DNA of 64,000 bases from Gelatoporia subvermispora B (Eukaryota; Basidiomycota; Agaricomycetes; Polyporales; Gelatoporiaceae). Below the pieces are notes generated by a model. The model ran no database searches. It saw nothing but the letters and a program-made list of their open reading frames with translations, and had not been told where the DNA came from. Shown one piece after another: positions 47,421 through 60,159 of this stretch. Position 1 is the stretch's first letter. Each line of letters opens with the position of its first letter. Position numbers and translations under genes: made by a program. The stretch lies in NCBI GenBank assembly GCA_000320605.2, contig KB445800.1, positions 782,220 to 846,219 on the forward strand, given 5' to 3'.

Positions 47421-48774
47421 CTGATGACATAAATAACGATATACAATACGCACTCAAACGCCCATGTTACATCGTTGTCTTCAGAGACTTATTTAATCCT
47501 TTTGATCCTACGACATTGATACAACTGTTCTCCATCATGGAGGACACAGAACCATGTACGATCGCGTATGGCTAAGTCTTGAAGAATTTTACGGGCGAAT
47601 GACATCATCGTAATCTGTGGATTTGTGAGGGGTAACGGAAGTCAGAACAGTCCGTCACACTAGGGAAGGAGAATTAGTGACTAAATAAAATCATCACCAA
47701 GCTGGTACGAACCGTGTCATTGTGATGTGTGCATACACTATCCTCGCTTAATTGCTGACCCTCCTCCGGCTGCGTCTCTCCTGTCACGATCACGCGGATT
47801 GCTTGCAGTACTGGCATTGGCAGAGGGAGATGCGGTCGAATGTACTGAATTCCTGACAGACAAATTCTGCGAACCAAAGGCCATAGGTGCAGACCTTCCA
47901 CGCGCGCGGAAACCAATGTCAGTGTCGTCGCTAGACAGGTGGCAAGTGTGAACAAGTGTTATGAGGTGGGACCGACAGGTTGTGAATATTGCTAGACGTA
48001 CTGAGAGATCGGGCTATCCTTCTCGCTATAGAATCAAATTGACGTTTTACACCGTCGTATCATATACAACAGAAAACGCACCTGACTGGCGTCGTGGGCC
48101 GAGGTCCCACATCTGCACGATCGAGATCCTCATTTCTAGGTCCACTCAGCTTCTCGTCGAGCTGACTCGTTCCATCAACTTCAGCTAGTCCAGATGAGCT
48201 ACAATGATTACGCCGGGCCCTGAGCGATGCACAGTAAAGCCTCTACTTGTGCCGTGCGCACCTATTCTCAACGATTTCCGGTTCCAGGGAGTCTACTGTA
48301 CTCGGGTCTTCTGGCATGTTTGCGGAGAAGGAGATTTACCTCCGGAGGTTAGAGTCTAACTGGAGGCTGTCTTCCTTCGGTCGCATTATGCTCTAGCGAT
48401 GCTACATGACGGCCTCATTTGGGTCCGTTCTCATGACCTCAGCGCTAGATAAGACAGAATACCAGGTTCTCATGCAAGACGGTATTAGCATGGCTGAGAA
48501 TGAGGGCATCTTCAGAGAAATTGTTGTACTCGTTGTTTGGAGCGCAAAGTCAAGTGCCCTAAGTTTAAGCTTCCCGTTTCCTCGCTCATCACGCAGTGGC
48601 TCAGCGTCGATAAGAAGAATCACGAAAACATTCATTCGATAGTCTCATAGTACAACGCTCAGCACCCGCGAACCAGTATCGCATCAAAGATTGGGCTGTC
48701 CCAAAACGATCCCCTTCAATGATGATATGTCAATGATGGTCAAGCTGGGGAACGTACTCTAGAACACCGAGATT
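47421..48774. other. Intergenic with weak minus-strand frames
   Basis: Minus-strand frames at 47674-47955 and 48402-48635, and a hydrophilic frame ending TTPVR before a GTGCGT donor near 48080, look mildly coding. I could not join them into a gene. Confidence 0.3.
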
Positions 48775-49219
48775 TCACTGCTTAGGCTTTGGACCGGCGG
48801 CATTGTGGGTGACCTTCCCGCGCGGGCGAAAGCTGAATTCATCACCGTCGTCCGAGGGCTCTGCCCTACACCAGAACTAAATATGTAAACAAGATCCTAC
48901 CGCGAACTTCAGGGACGTACGGTGGAATCGTCACTTCGGTTGCACTACATGAAACCTTCAGCCTGTGCGTTATGATCTTCCACAAACCGCTCACTCTGGA
49001 GGTACTAAGTCATGAAGGCTTGAGGCTTCAGAGTTTACACCTATGCAGGTCTGTAGCTCCATTATGTCTTCGTCAGACTGTATCATACCATCGTGGGAGA
49101 CAGCCGTGGTAGTGCTATAAGCATACGATCAATCGATGCTACGCCGCACACATATCTAATGCATACCTTTCGCCGAGTACTTCTTTGTGAGTAGTGGCGG
49201 ATTGATCGAGTGTAGACAT
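48775..49219 (-). CDS. Possible tiny acidic/basic protein (about 55 residues)
   Basis: An ATG at 49219 starts MSTLDQSATTHKEVLGE and meets a GTATGC donor. A small exon near 48925-48955 (ATEVTIPP) ends at a strong GTACGT donor. A last exon begins after TGGTGTAG and reads AEPSDDGDEFSFRPRGKVTH, then AAGPKPKQ and a stop at 48775-48777. The phases of this three-exon reading agree, but the first intron would be about 215 bases, longer than usual, and may hide another exon. The product would be small and soluble. No family is recognised. Confidence 0.35.
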
Positions 49220-50342
49220 GGTGGGGGAGGGAGAAAGAGGTGTCGACCCCTAGTACGCTGATAAGCTCAACGTGCGGCTAGAGATGATTCATATCTCTAA
49301 TGAATTGACCATTTAAGGCCCGCCATAGCGCTCGACAGATGAACAGATAATGAGTACATGCTTGTGTCTCATGGCCTTTTATATGGACAAGCGGCGTATC
49401 GCGAGCATGTAGTACGTGAGTCAAGCAACGGTTCCAGCAAGGGCAACAATTGCAGGAGCCAGGTCCTGATGCCGCAAACTGTGTCGTATAACGAGCGGGA
49501 TCGCCCAGCCAGCGATATTGCTACTTGAAAAAAATGTCCACACAGCGAGTAGGAATCATCCATGCGATCGACGAGTCTATCGCAACAGTTGCGAGGTTCT
49601 CGACGAGCCCTGAGGAATCTTAAAGGGTCTACATAGTACATGAGTACATCGAAAAACAAATGTACATGTCGGAATGGTTGAGAATATTTTGCACATACAT
49701 AGGGAGTAATATCATGCTTTTCCCACAAGCTAATTGGAAGAGACTGAAGTCCGCGAGGAGGACAACTGAAGCCTATGGAGCAGTGAGTCTTGTCAATGGC
49801 TTTCACACGCAGATCACCACTACAGGTTTCAAAGCACAGAGATGAGCTTCCCATGATGGACATATTCACTGTTGAACTTGTGGACAGACTTGCAGCGAAT
49901 TCCAGACAACAGCTGCATGTTACTGAGCTACATTTATGGGCTACCGTGTATTCAGCTGGACAACATCGACGCCACGTGGCGGTGTGTGCACGCGACCAGC
50001 GAGCAAGCTGCAAGCCCGGCCTCAGTCGAGCAACGCCGCTACTCGCATTCGACACCACTCAACATGTCTGGACCGATGCCTCTTTTTGTCCTCAATGGTC
50101 AGGAAACGTCGAGTGTACGGTGCTTTGCAGGGTTTTACAAACGAAACTCATTGATACTTTCCCACTCATGCCGGGGCTAAGGCCAAGGAGTTGCCGCGTC
50201 CGATCGAGCACGTCAACTGTGAGTTCGACGCTCTGACGTGCCATGTGTTGAGACATTGAGCCATCCTTTATCCTGAACCTGCCCCGACATCCTGGCATCT
50301 GCTCTTCCTCAACACTCACTATCGCTCTTGATTTAAACCGTG
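49220..50342. other. Intergenic; nothing convincing
   Basis: A minus-strand frame of 229 codons (49369-50058) and plus-strand frames at 49790-50236 overlap each other, and none has domain or splice support. Confidence 0.4.
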
Positions 50343-53300
50343 ATGAGGCTTCGTTGGCTACACGGCGAAATGCACGCTTCAACCTCTGGATGGCAAGCAC
50401 CAGTTGAAGCGGACGACGTAATGATATCTGACGAAGCTTTTATCGACGACTCTGCTGCTTTTCGCACGGAATCTTTTGATTATACCCCGCAATCGTCTCG
50501 CATGCAATTTGTGATGGAAGCGGCTCCGCCACCTGCTCCAGATACTGCAACATGGGTCTCGTCACCAGATCTCTCGAGCACTGCTTGGCCAGTTGATATA
50601 CCCCGTTCAATGGTACACTCGTTTCGTGCAGACCCACTGCGCGCCATCTATGCGACGAACACGAGACCGGACTTTGACCCCGAACTCCCGTTCCCGGCGA
50701 CAGGTCCTCTGGAGATGTTTGGGGACCAGTTTCAGGTTGATGGTTATGAGCCTTTTGGAGGAGACGGAGTAGTGTTGTCTCCGGAAGATAGTGCCCGCCT
50801 GGCATCGGTACTAGGCGGGAGCCCACAATCGAACAGACGACATGACAGCACCCCCGCGCTCTCGCACTCTACGACCCTTTCACCCACGTCGTTGTCGCCT
50901 TCATCGGCCTATGCATCTCAGGTTGTTCCTCTCCCCTCCGACGCCTTCTCTGCGTCGCCTTCTGACTCCATGATCTCGCTCTCGTCGCCTGTCCAATTGA
51001 AGCGCAAGAAGCGCAAGACTCGAAACGAAAACCGACCACCACAGGCGTCTTCTGACCAGACTACTGCTAAGACACGAAAGAAACGCAAGACAATCAAACC
51101 CCTCTCGAAGTCGTCAGAATCCAATGGCATTGATGTCCTGTGGGACAGGTTTAAACCTGGTGAACTGGATATATGCGCCGAGGTCGAACATGTCTCGGCT
51201 AGGCAACAAGTTCACGAACGTCGATGTTCCGATGTTGAAGACGGTGGCAAGATACCGCAAAGAATGTTTGACCGCACTGGTAAAACAGAAGTCCCTTGTC
51301 GCACTGCTGCTCGAGACTCGGTCGATGTGCACCCGCTTGACGAGCTTTCGCTGGACTCTCCGCTTAGTATCTCAAATTGCTCTCATGGGTCTGCAAATTC
51401 ACTCTCCCTGCAAGCAGTCGACCCGCCTTCTGTGACACATGCGACGCCGCTATCGACTCAATCGAGCGCTTATGCATCTTGCCCCGAGTCTTCCTTCCAG
51501 TGTTCGCGGACTGGAGAAGATGTTTCCACATCTCCTCAATGTATATCTTTCATAACCGCGGTCGCTAGACACCACGGTTCACAGAAATCTCTTGTACCCC
51601 CTGTTTCTAACGGCAACCAGTCGGTATATGCGCGCGATTCTGCAACAATTCGTCCCAAGTCCGTTATTGGACTAGGGCTATATACCGAAGACCACCAAAC
51701 TGACCTGGGACTGGACGCACATCATCGTAAAGACGTGCCTGTAGCAACCTCATCTGGCCCATTGGTTGAACATCACATCCGCCCTCATGCTAGTTCGATC
51801 ACTTCTGCAGCTTGTCGTGGACGAAATCTCTCTGACGTTCCATCTCTGGACTTCTCAGTGTACTCTCGGGATTGCTCCACGCATATATCTGGTCCTCCTG
51901 CCGATCATGCTGTGTACTCTTGTTCTCAAGCGATCATAGAATTCGAAACTGCCATACAAATGCCACGCGCTCGTGGCGATATTCACGCCGACTCTTTGGA
52001 ACTAGGGATGCATCATGAACAACACGTGGATAATGGTGTATCTGGGTCTGAGCATCGTGATTCTCGGCCTGCGTCACACGCTCAATTAGCTCAAGGGTCG
52101 CAAACTGTGAACTCTTCGGATCTCATGAAACATAGATTACCCATCGCCTCCGGACTCAACCAACATGCGTCTCAATTGCACTTGCGGGAAAGCCACGGCT
52201 TTAACCACGGGCAACACGCATATAGTCAGATCCACCAACCAGTGCCACAAGAACGGCAGCTCCAGCCCCAAATCCAGTTGTACCATGAGACCCACGGACA
52301 ACAAGCCTTCTTGGCTCATCATGCCCACGTCTATCAACCCCCACCTTACGCACATCACGTGTCGACTCAGTCAACATGGACCGCGTCGTCGTCCTATGCG
52401 TACCCTCTGAGCGCTCCGCCAGCTGCTTTCACCACATACGCCGATGCAGGCACGGCGTACTGGCAGCACCGACCTCCGCCGATGCACTTACCCCCCGCCT
52501 CATACTATGCACACCCGTATGTTTCCGCTCAGCCTGCACCTCAACATGTACCTCAGATCCCACCGGTTCACCCGGTACCTGAGTATCTTGTTTCAAGTGC
52601 TCTGCCGCCTCTGCCCCCTGCGCCAATCGCCATCCCTCTTCCATTCCCCGTGCCGCTCCCCACGGCGGTACCTGCACCGGACTCGTGGACTACACTCTTT
52701 GCGACACTCAAGATGGCGCGTAAGCGCGGCCAGCTTGAGAGCGGGCGACGGCACACCCGGCGCGTGCGCCGAACTGAGATGCGGCCTGTAGAGGCAGTGC
52801 AAGTGCCCGCTGAAACGGAAGGGCAGAAGAATACGCAAGAGGACGAGCAAGTTCAGGGCGACCCCACGGATCAAGTCCGGGAGGAGGACACGAGACTGCC
52901 GGAGGTGGTAACCTTGGACGAGGAGCGGGAGGAAGAGGGCCCTGGGGAGTATCGATGTCCGCTGTGCCCTCGGGTGTTTCGTCTGCCTAACGGGCTTGCG
53001 ATCCATCTCAAGTGGCATTGGGGCCTAACAGCGCTGGAATGGCGGAGACGAGGTGTGTACATGTACATCTGTCTCATCCCGCGAGGACCGACATTCACGT
53101 GACTAGACTCTAACCAGATAGGAAGTACCTTTGAGCGCGCGTCGATGTCTGCTCAGCGCACGCCGGCTGTAGCAGAAGGTATGCAGGTGCGATCACCGTC
53201 GCACACCGCGACGAGCCCCGTCGCGCCTGCCCAGAACAGCCCAGACACGATCAGCCCGCCTGCTGTCCCACCTGCCACGGCTGCGAGCGGCTTTTCGATG

Positions 53301-53754
53301 CCTGTTATCCCGCTGGGGACGCCGCACACAAGCGCGGGGCTCTTCTCTCTGCGCTCCGAGTCGGAATCGTTGAGCCTTTTCGGCAGCCCCGCTGGAACCG
53401 TCAGCCCATGGACGCCGCGCGCCGGTGGGAGCTGGAGCGGGAATGCTAGCGCAGCATGTCCCGGCGCCGCAGCAACCACTGCAAGCAACAGCGCGGGGCC
53501 GCCCAGATCGTCGCCGACGTGGTCGGAGCATTTGTTCGGGCGCGAGAGCGAGGTACGTCTACTTGTAGCTGTGTATGATTAATGGCTGGAACAAGTTGAT
53601 TGAGCAGCCCTCTGGATCACCTGCTGAGACCACAACTGACACTCAGCAACAGCATATTCCAAATATACACACCGCAGCTGAGGGAGGCGCGCGCTCGAAG
53701 TCCCCTGGCGGGAAGAGCCTAGTTCGCTCCGCCCCAGTCAAAGAACTTACTTAG
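50343..53754 (+). CDS. Large disordered protein with a single C2H2 zinc finger (probable transcription factor)
   Basis: Exons 50343-53054, 53118-53552, 53608-53754 give about 1097 residues. The first ATG of the open frame is at 50343 (MRLRWLHGEMH); a second at 50370 is possible. Most of the protein is low complexity: Ser/Pro-rich, a basic patch LKRKKRKTRNENRPP and TRKKRKTIK (probable nuclear signals, near residues 220-250), and a His/Gln/Pro-rich stretch around residues 600-760. Near residue 880 is one finger, CPLCPRVFRLPNGLAIHLKWH, fitting C-x2-C-x12-H-x3-H. The donor at 53055 was chosen over one at 53053 because it keeps the Ser/Pro-rich frame open to 53754; the other choice ends five codons after the junction. 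A DNA-binding role is inferred from the finger; the target is unknown. Confidence 0.78.
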
Positions 53755-54286
53755 TTTAATTCACCGCTCGAGGAGTAGACGTCCTCCAACTACTAAAACG
53801 ATAGTCCTGGACCCCTGTGATGTTCTAGAAAGAAGACCTCTCTGTAATTAAGTAGTCATAATCTCGTTGATCATTACGGATCCTCGTAGAAGCTGCGGAC
53901 CTCTGTTATGTTTGTTATACGCCCCTTGTATCATTGGTTGTCCATATTGCGTTCGCGCCCGATACCGAACTTATTCTAGATTTCGACGCAGCAGGCACAG
54001 TAATAGGCGTTTGACTATGCACATGTAATTGAAAATCGTCAGAATACATATCCCATCCCATCCGATGCTGCTATGACTAGAGTCCGCACATTGTCTAACA
54101 AGGATAGTACATGGTATACAGAGGGGGCGAAATTACAAAAGAACTCGTCACGAGTAGAAGTGAAATGCGAAAATCCTGTCGTTCTTGTGACGAGCGTCGC
54201 CTCTCTTCACGTTGATAGGGAATCTAGGATTATGCCTGCTGCTTGATACGTACCGAGGCATTAGCGTCTTTGATATCGGATCGAAT
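53755..54286. other. Convergent 3' region
   Basis: Between the zinc-finger gene and the stop of the minus-strand MFS gene. No supported feature. Confidence 0.45.
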
Positions 54287-57200
54287 CTATCGAATAAGGA
54301 AGCTTTGAGCAACCGCCAGTGCGCAGGCACCTGCGCAGACGATAAACCCAAGTGGATATCCCGAGGGGTCGTTCGTGACACTGGTGGCCCATAGCTGGAG
54401 TAATATCAGTTCGGGCCGAAGGACGTTATGGCCGCAAGGTTAACTCACCGTGCCGCCAACAATCGGCCCAAAGAATCGTGCCAAACTGACAATACTCTGC
54501 GCTATGCCGTTAGCGAAGCCTATGAGATGAGGCGGCGACACTGCGAAAGACAATTGTGAGGAATTCTTGGTCGACAGGGCTCACACGACAATATAACCCA
54601 CTGTAGTTCAATAAGACAGAAATCGCCGTGTAACTGAAGGTGCTTCCACAGAAACGCACAGCGCTGGCCACGAAGTAAATATAACATCTATATGGAATGA
54701 GCTGTGCACTCGAGACTCACGTGCTGAGCGCCAATGCTGATACGTCGGAAATGACATGTCAGACATGCTCACCGGCTCCAAACAAAAAGCACGCACCAGC
54801 CATGAGGACCGGATTGCCGTCAGCCGTCGGGCTGGCAAACACACGGTACAGAATAACGCTAAGATAAGAAGGTATGAAGAGGAGCGACCCAATGCGGAAC
54901 ATCGCCATGTGCGAGAAACGGCCTCTCGGTGGACTATCCGACAAAAGCAATGAGCGCCACAGACTACGCGTAGCGCCTAAGATTAACGCACCCGATGTTT
55001 CTAGAGAACAGATCGCGGAATACTGAGCGCCAAGATGTGAGGTATTGTGACGCATAGCACTTACGGATAGAGGTAGAACTGGTATGCAATCTGTGCCAAA
55101 CACATCAGAGCAACTGCGAAACCATCAGACTCAAGATGACGATGTTTCAGGTACGAGGTGCAACGTACTGAGCTGCGAGAAGTGCCCGGCGTTCAAATTC
55201 AAGCCGCCAGACGGATATTTCCTGGAGTAGAATCGGTTTTAGCAAGTCCGCGGGGTGGCGTGATATCGGTGATACTCACGAGACCAAATAAAGGTAGAAC
55301 ACTTGATCGTGGGTCGTGGCGTGCAGAGCGAGCCAACCATACTGGAAAATAATAACAATGGGCAGCTGAGACCACAAGGACGGTTCTTTGTCGATGGCTC
55401 CATCAGCTTGGGAGACGCGCTCTCGGGAGTGACGGCGAGATTCCATGATAGTAGCCAGGGTATCAGAAGGATCCTCGGCCTGGGCAAGTAGCTGCTGCGC
55501 CTCGAGAACAGCTGGAGGTGTACGGACGCCCACGTGAGAGAAAATCGAGGGTACAATGCTTGAGGAACGCCGGATCGAGAGATCTCCGGAGGTATAGTCT
55601 ATTGAGTCAAAACGACCACTAGAGAACCGATGCGACATTGATGGTCGGCGCGGTGATCCGAGTGTCGAGGGCATCCGCAAACCTGAGAAAGATGGGCGGT
55701 GCGTTCCAGAAAGACGAGCGGTGGCACCGGAGTCTCTGCGCGAGAACCGGTTGCTGCGGATAGGAGGGACAGCGGCGCTGCTGCCCCCAACAGCATCATC
55801 ATCATCGGTCGTTACTGCTTCATCAAACTCCACGGCATCTTCATTATACTCCGAGTCGGACTCGAAGGGATCTTCGTTATCTACATTCATGGCGGCAGCG
55901 ACCCAGAGGTCAGCAATATTGGTGACTGCATTCTCGTTTGCCATGAGAAGACGCTGTGCGAAGTTGAGACCGCTCTCCGTGCCAATGGATGACTGCGGGA
56001 TGTCCATGGTGCTCTCTCGCCTTCGCCTGAACGACATAGCCATGCTAGTCCTCGCTGTGGCAGCACTGGATAATCGGTGTCTGGGTGCACCTCCATAACC
56101 ATATGCCGAGCCATTGGCACGGCTCGTCTGTGAGTATGTACGCCCCTTCCCAGCCCTGGAAGGCGTTGTATGCATGGGTACTGGCGGCTCCGGACTTGTG
56201 ACTTCTGGGCTGACGGCCTGTACCTCGTTAGGGCGCCTAGCGAAGTAACCGGACAATTTCTTGGAAAGCTTGCTAGTGAGGGTATCCTGCCTATTGCCAG
56301 CTTCAGAATCCTCTAGCAACGGTGTGCCCGGTATAGAAGTCTCCTCCGGGACCTCTAGAGGTTTCTCCATGGGTAGACGGATGGCACCCTCGCGTGGCCC
56401 ACAATCAGGACCCAGGAACAGGGATAGCAATGAACCTGAGGCCGATCAGCGGCACTCTCTGCGGAGATGTAGGCGTCATACCAACAAGTGTCACAGAAGA
56501 TGCCACAGCACAGGGAAGAAGATAAGGATATTCGACAAACAGAGGTACCTGAGAGAAAACGCCGGGCCACTTCCGGGCGGGCGATTCGACTGACAAAGTT
56601 ACAATGAGTGATAGCTTGTAAAGAGCAATCTCCGACGTACATGTTCCGCCGACAATGGCGCCTGCAACACCTCCGAATCCCCAACAGAATCTGAGACACA
56701 ATGAGTCGGGCGAGGATCGGTGCCATGTGGGCCTTACCCCAAGATAGCATATGCTCTGCCTTCGTTACTTTGATCGGTGACGAAGGTGACACAACCACGA
56801 GCAACACCAATGGCACCGGCGAAGATTCCTTGCATGAGCCGGATAGCAATTGCTTGCCGCAACGAAGTTGACGTTCCGAAGAGGAAACATGTGACCGCAC
56901 TTCCCAGAAGTGATATAGTGATCACAATACGTTGACCATGTTTAGCAGCTATAGTCGCCTGTGTGGTTGTAAGGCTCTGTTGACCGACATGCGCGGATAT
57001 CTGGCTTACCCATAGCAGTGATGTCAGGAACTGCGTAAGGAAGAACATGGCCGCTATGTATTCTGTTAGAATATCCTTACGGTAATACCCAATTTCAAAC
57101 ACACCTAGAATTCCCGTCCAATATCCAACACTCGCCTCATCAGAGAAGTCGCCGAATCCTGCCGGAGTGCAAGTGAGCCTGTTGCGCTCAATGTCGGAGA

Positions 57201-57647
57201 GGTTAAACTAACGCACCTTCCACCATAAACAACAGGAACGGAGCAGACACGTTCGCTGACAGAAACTCGCCAAGCATGGTCTGTAGAAGCTGTTAGCATA
57301 TGACAGCATGCTACCTCTCAACACAGCCTGCGTACGATCGATAATACTATCATTGACAGCACAGGTAGAGGCGTAGCGTATACTTCGCCGGCAGGCTGCA
57401 GTGCGCTCGGTATTGCCGGCTTGTCAGCCATCGGAGATCGCGGTTCTCCATTCTCTTCATCTGACAACCCCCTCCATCGTCGAATGAAGCTCGGTCTCGC
57501 TGAGTTGCGCGAAGCCGAGGCGCGCCCCGCAGTGCGCGAGAGTCTGGGACTCAGCCTCGGTGATGCATCCTCGACATCCAGAGCAGATTCCTCGTTTCCA
57601 AATGTGCGTTTGGGTAAAGAAAGACGATTCGGTCGTGATTCACTCAT
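54287..57647 (-). CDS. MFS transporter, ZIFL/YCR023C-like, with a very long central loop
   Basis: Major facilitator of the DHA1 type related to fungal YCR023C and plant zinc-induced-facilitator-like proteins. Start ATG 57647 (MSESRPNRLSLPKR), a Ser/Arg-rich cytosolic N-terminus, then LSMIVLSI joined to TMLGEFLSANVSAPFLLFMVEG, FGDFSDEASVGYWTGIL, FFLTQFLTSLLW, ATIAAKHGQRIVIT (motif A), LMQGIFAGAIGVARG and FCWGFGGVAGAIVGG. One exon (about 55276-56430) encodes a hydrophilic central loop of some 350 residues, rich in Ser, Arg and Asp, before helix 7 (IVIIFQYGWLALHAT). Final exons give ANGIAQSIVSLARFFGPIVGG and LWATSVTNDPSGYPLGF, ending SFLIR at 54287. The loop probably carries phosphorylation sites. 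Likely a vacuolar or plasma membrane exporter; the substrate is unknown. Confidence 0.87.
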
Positions 57648-60052
57648 GAGGACAGCATGCAAAAGTGTGGTGAGGTATTAAGAGCAGCTGAACGGACGGC
57701 TGCGGTGGATACCAGTCCGGACCACGTTATGTCTTAAACGGGCTATTTATCCAACCAGATGTTCATTTTGGTCATCTAAGTCAAGTTTTAGCTGTATTGG
57801 GGCCCGAGCCGGGCAATCACAGGCCAACCTATTCATCATCATGAAGCTAAATCTTGGAAATAACTCTCAATCACTGTGTTGGACAGCTGCACTACATGGA
57901 TACTGCCTTTCCCGCTACACCTGTGCTAGTTCTAGCTCGCTGTCAATGCCCCATGCGAGTTGTAGCATTCTGCCGTCGTGGGCGTGAGACCTTATTCGAC
58001 TCCTATCAGCCAGCGGATCTCGCACCTGCCGAGCAGGCTTGTCAACTGCACAGGACACTTGAATCTAGGAACTTTTGCCAACTGATCTTCGTCTCCATTT
58101 CTCGGTCCTCCTTTCCCAGAGGTGCGCACATGATCCAACAGGACTCAAGGTGCAAGGCTGGACGGATGCATAGACGCTACTTTGACTCACGAGCCGCAGG
58201 CTACTATTTCTGCCCTTCCGTGTTACGCTTGTAGAGATTGCAGCTTGCGACTGCCCTATGGGCACCAATCGTCATCGGAGCGCTGACGAAGTACCTTGCA
58301 CCTCGAGAGTATCTTCCGCCGTATGAACTGTGTCAAGATATACCACAAGAGTCAGATCCCACCATTTGTAATGCTCCAAGGAGGTTATATAGATGTTATC
58401 CGTCGCAGATTGGATGCTAAAGACTACGCAACATGATCTTCAGCTTCGTTTGGAACTGACAGTCTCAGATCCGTGTCGAGGTAATATCTCATGCATTGCA
58501 TGTGCATTCCAACTCATCCAACAAAGTCATCACATCTGTCCAACTGGAGAGACGTACAGACAAACTTCCGCGATTCACGGATTACTACGGTCGAACCTTG
58601 GCAACCACGAACGGCGGCTCCGAGTCCACATGATGGGGCGCAAGTGTGTTGGCCCGACATTTGTATACGTCTTCCGGTTTTCCAAATTCTACAGCAGATG
58701 CTGTGTTCTGTCTATCTGCAGACCGTTCATTTAATCTCAGACTTACCGAATCCCTCTTCATAGTTATCGCAACTAGTTTTATGCCGGCATCAAGACATCT
58801 GATGTACAGCGGCCGTGTCGCTCTCCATTCCTATCTGCAGTTTTCTGTGGCGGGCCTCGCTGTTACACAAATCTGGCAAGCGGTCGCGGGGATAGTTCAT
58901 GCCTTGACGTGCCGAACACCTCTGACGGCGCGGATGCCGAGGTGAAATCAGGCCCGTCCCCTGCCCAAGATCTGGTAGCTCACAAATCTTCTGCGGGATG
59001 ACGTGCGGGATTGAGCGCGAGCCTAGTCACGCTCAGTGGCATGCGGAACCCGCGAACTTGACGAACAGGGCTCATTGCGCTCGCGATGGACATGTCTTTC
59101 TCGCCTTAGATTCGCGCAACGTCGGAAATTGTATGCAACATACCTCATCTACGGGCCTAGCAGGTATGCGCACTTCCCCGCTCTTGTGTCCAATCAAACA
59201 CGTTCGTCCTCAGGGCCGCGACCTCCGCCCGCTATTGTGTGCGCGTAACTGAAGCGCACGCGCACACGCCCGCCTTTCAAGCGCACGGAGGCAATGCGAG
59301 ATCATAGTGGACCGATCACTCCGTACGGGCCTTGCCGTGCGCCGCGCAGCAAACCGGGTGGCGTATCCTCCTTTTGGACGGTAAGATTCTCACTCTCTCG
59401 CCGGTGAGCTTATGCTGTACTGCTCTGCAGGGATTCTTGAGACGTCGCAGTCGTTCTATCACGGACCTGTTGAAACCCAGAGCAACTCGGTGCAAGAGAT
59501 TCGCACCGCGGAGATGTCGTTTGACACGGAGCTCGAAATGTTACATTGCTTGATTCAGCGTCGGCGCCTCAGATGCCGTGAAGTTCCCACCACCCATGTG
59601 TTGGGGTCGTGGCCTTGAATGTGCTGCGTCAATGCTGGCAAAATTCAGGCTACGCGTTACGCACGTCCCGCAGCTGGTCTCTGATTCGCCTAGCCACGCC
59701 GTCTGCGCCGACACTCGCAGGCGTCCTTGCTTTTCGGAGCCGTTTCACATGGGATGTGCGCGTGCTCCTGGAGATTGATATAACATTACGGTGACCGTCC
59801 GTCAAGATCTTGGGCGTGTACCCACCAATCCAATCCTTTTGTCTTTCCACGGCTTCTGTGGGTACCGAGATCTGAAACAACCAGATCTTGGATCAAGCTT
59901 TTTCGTAAAGGTCTCCATTAGGGTGCTGAACATGAGTCAAGGCGGCCGCTTCCCCGTCACGAACGCAAATCCAACCGGTCGGACGTTTGTCAAGGTCTTT
60001 CATGCAAGATCCAATCCAACTGTCTCCACGTGTCAAAGATCCCGCACTCTCA
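57648..60052. other. Long gene-free stretch, about 2.4 kb
   Basis: Many short frames on the plus strand, none with domain, signal peptide or consistent splicing. GC-rich patches near 59200-59780. I see no transposon ORF or terminal repeats. Confidence 0.4.
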
Positions 60053-60058
60053 TATAAA
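60053..60058 (+). promoter_or_regulatory. TATA box of the sesquiterpene synthase
   Basis: TATAAA 107 bases before the ATG, followed by a pyrimidine-rich tract at about 60085-60120, a common layout at fungal transcription starts. Confidence 0.6.
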
Positions 60059-60159
60059 CCGTCTGCGGTGCGCTATGTTTCTTCGCCCTCCTTCGTTCTC
60101 CCTTCTTTCGTTCTTCTCTACATAGTGTTTTATTCCCGGCCTTTTTTGTCACACGCGCC

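Noticed and set aside
57648..60052. Search for a decayed transposon in the gene-free stretch
   Set aside because: No reverse transcriptase, integrase or transposase motif and no obvious terminal repeats could be seen by eye.
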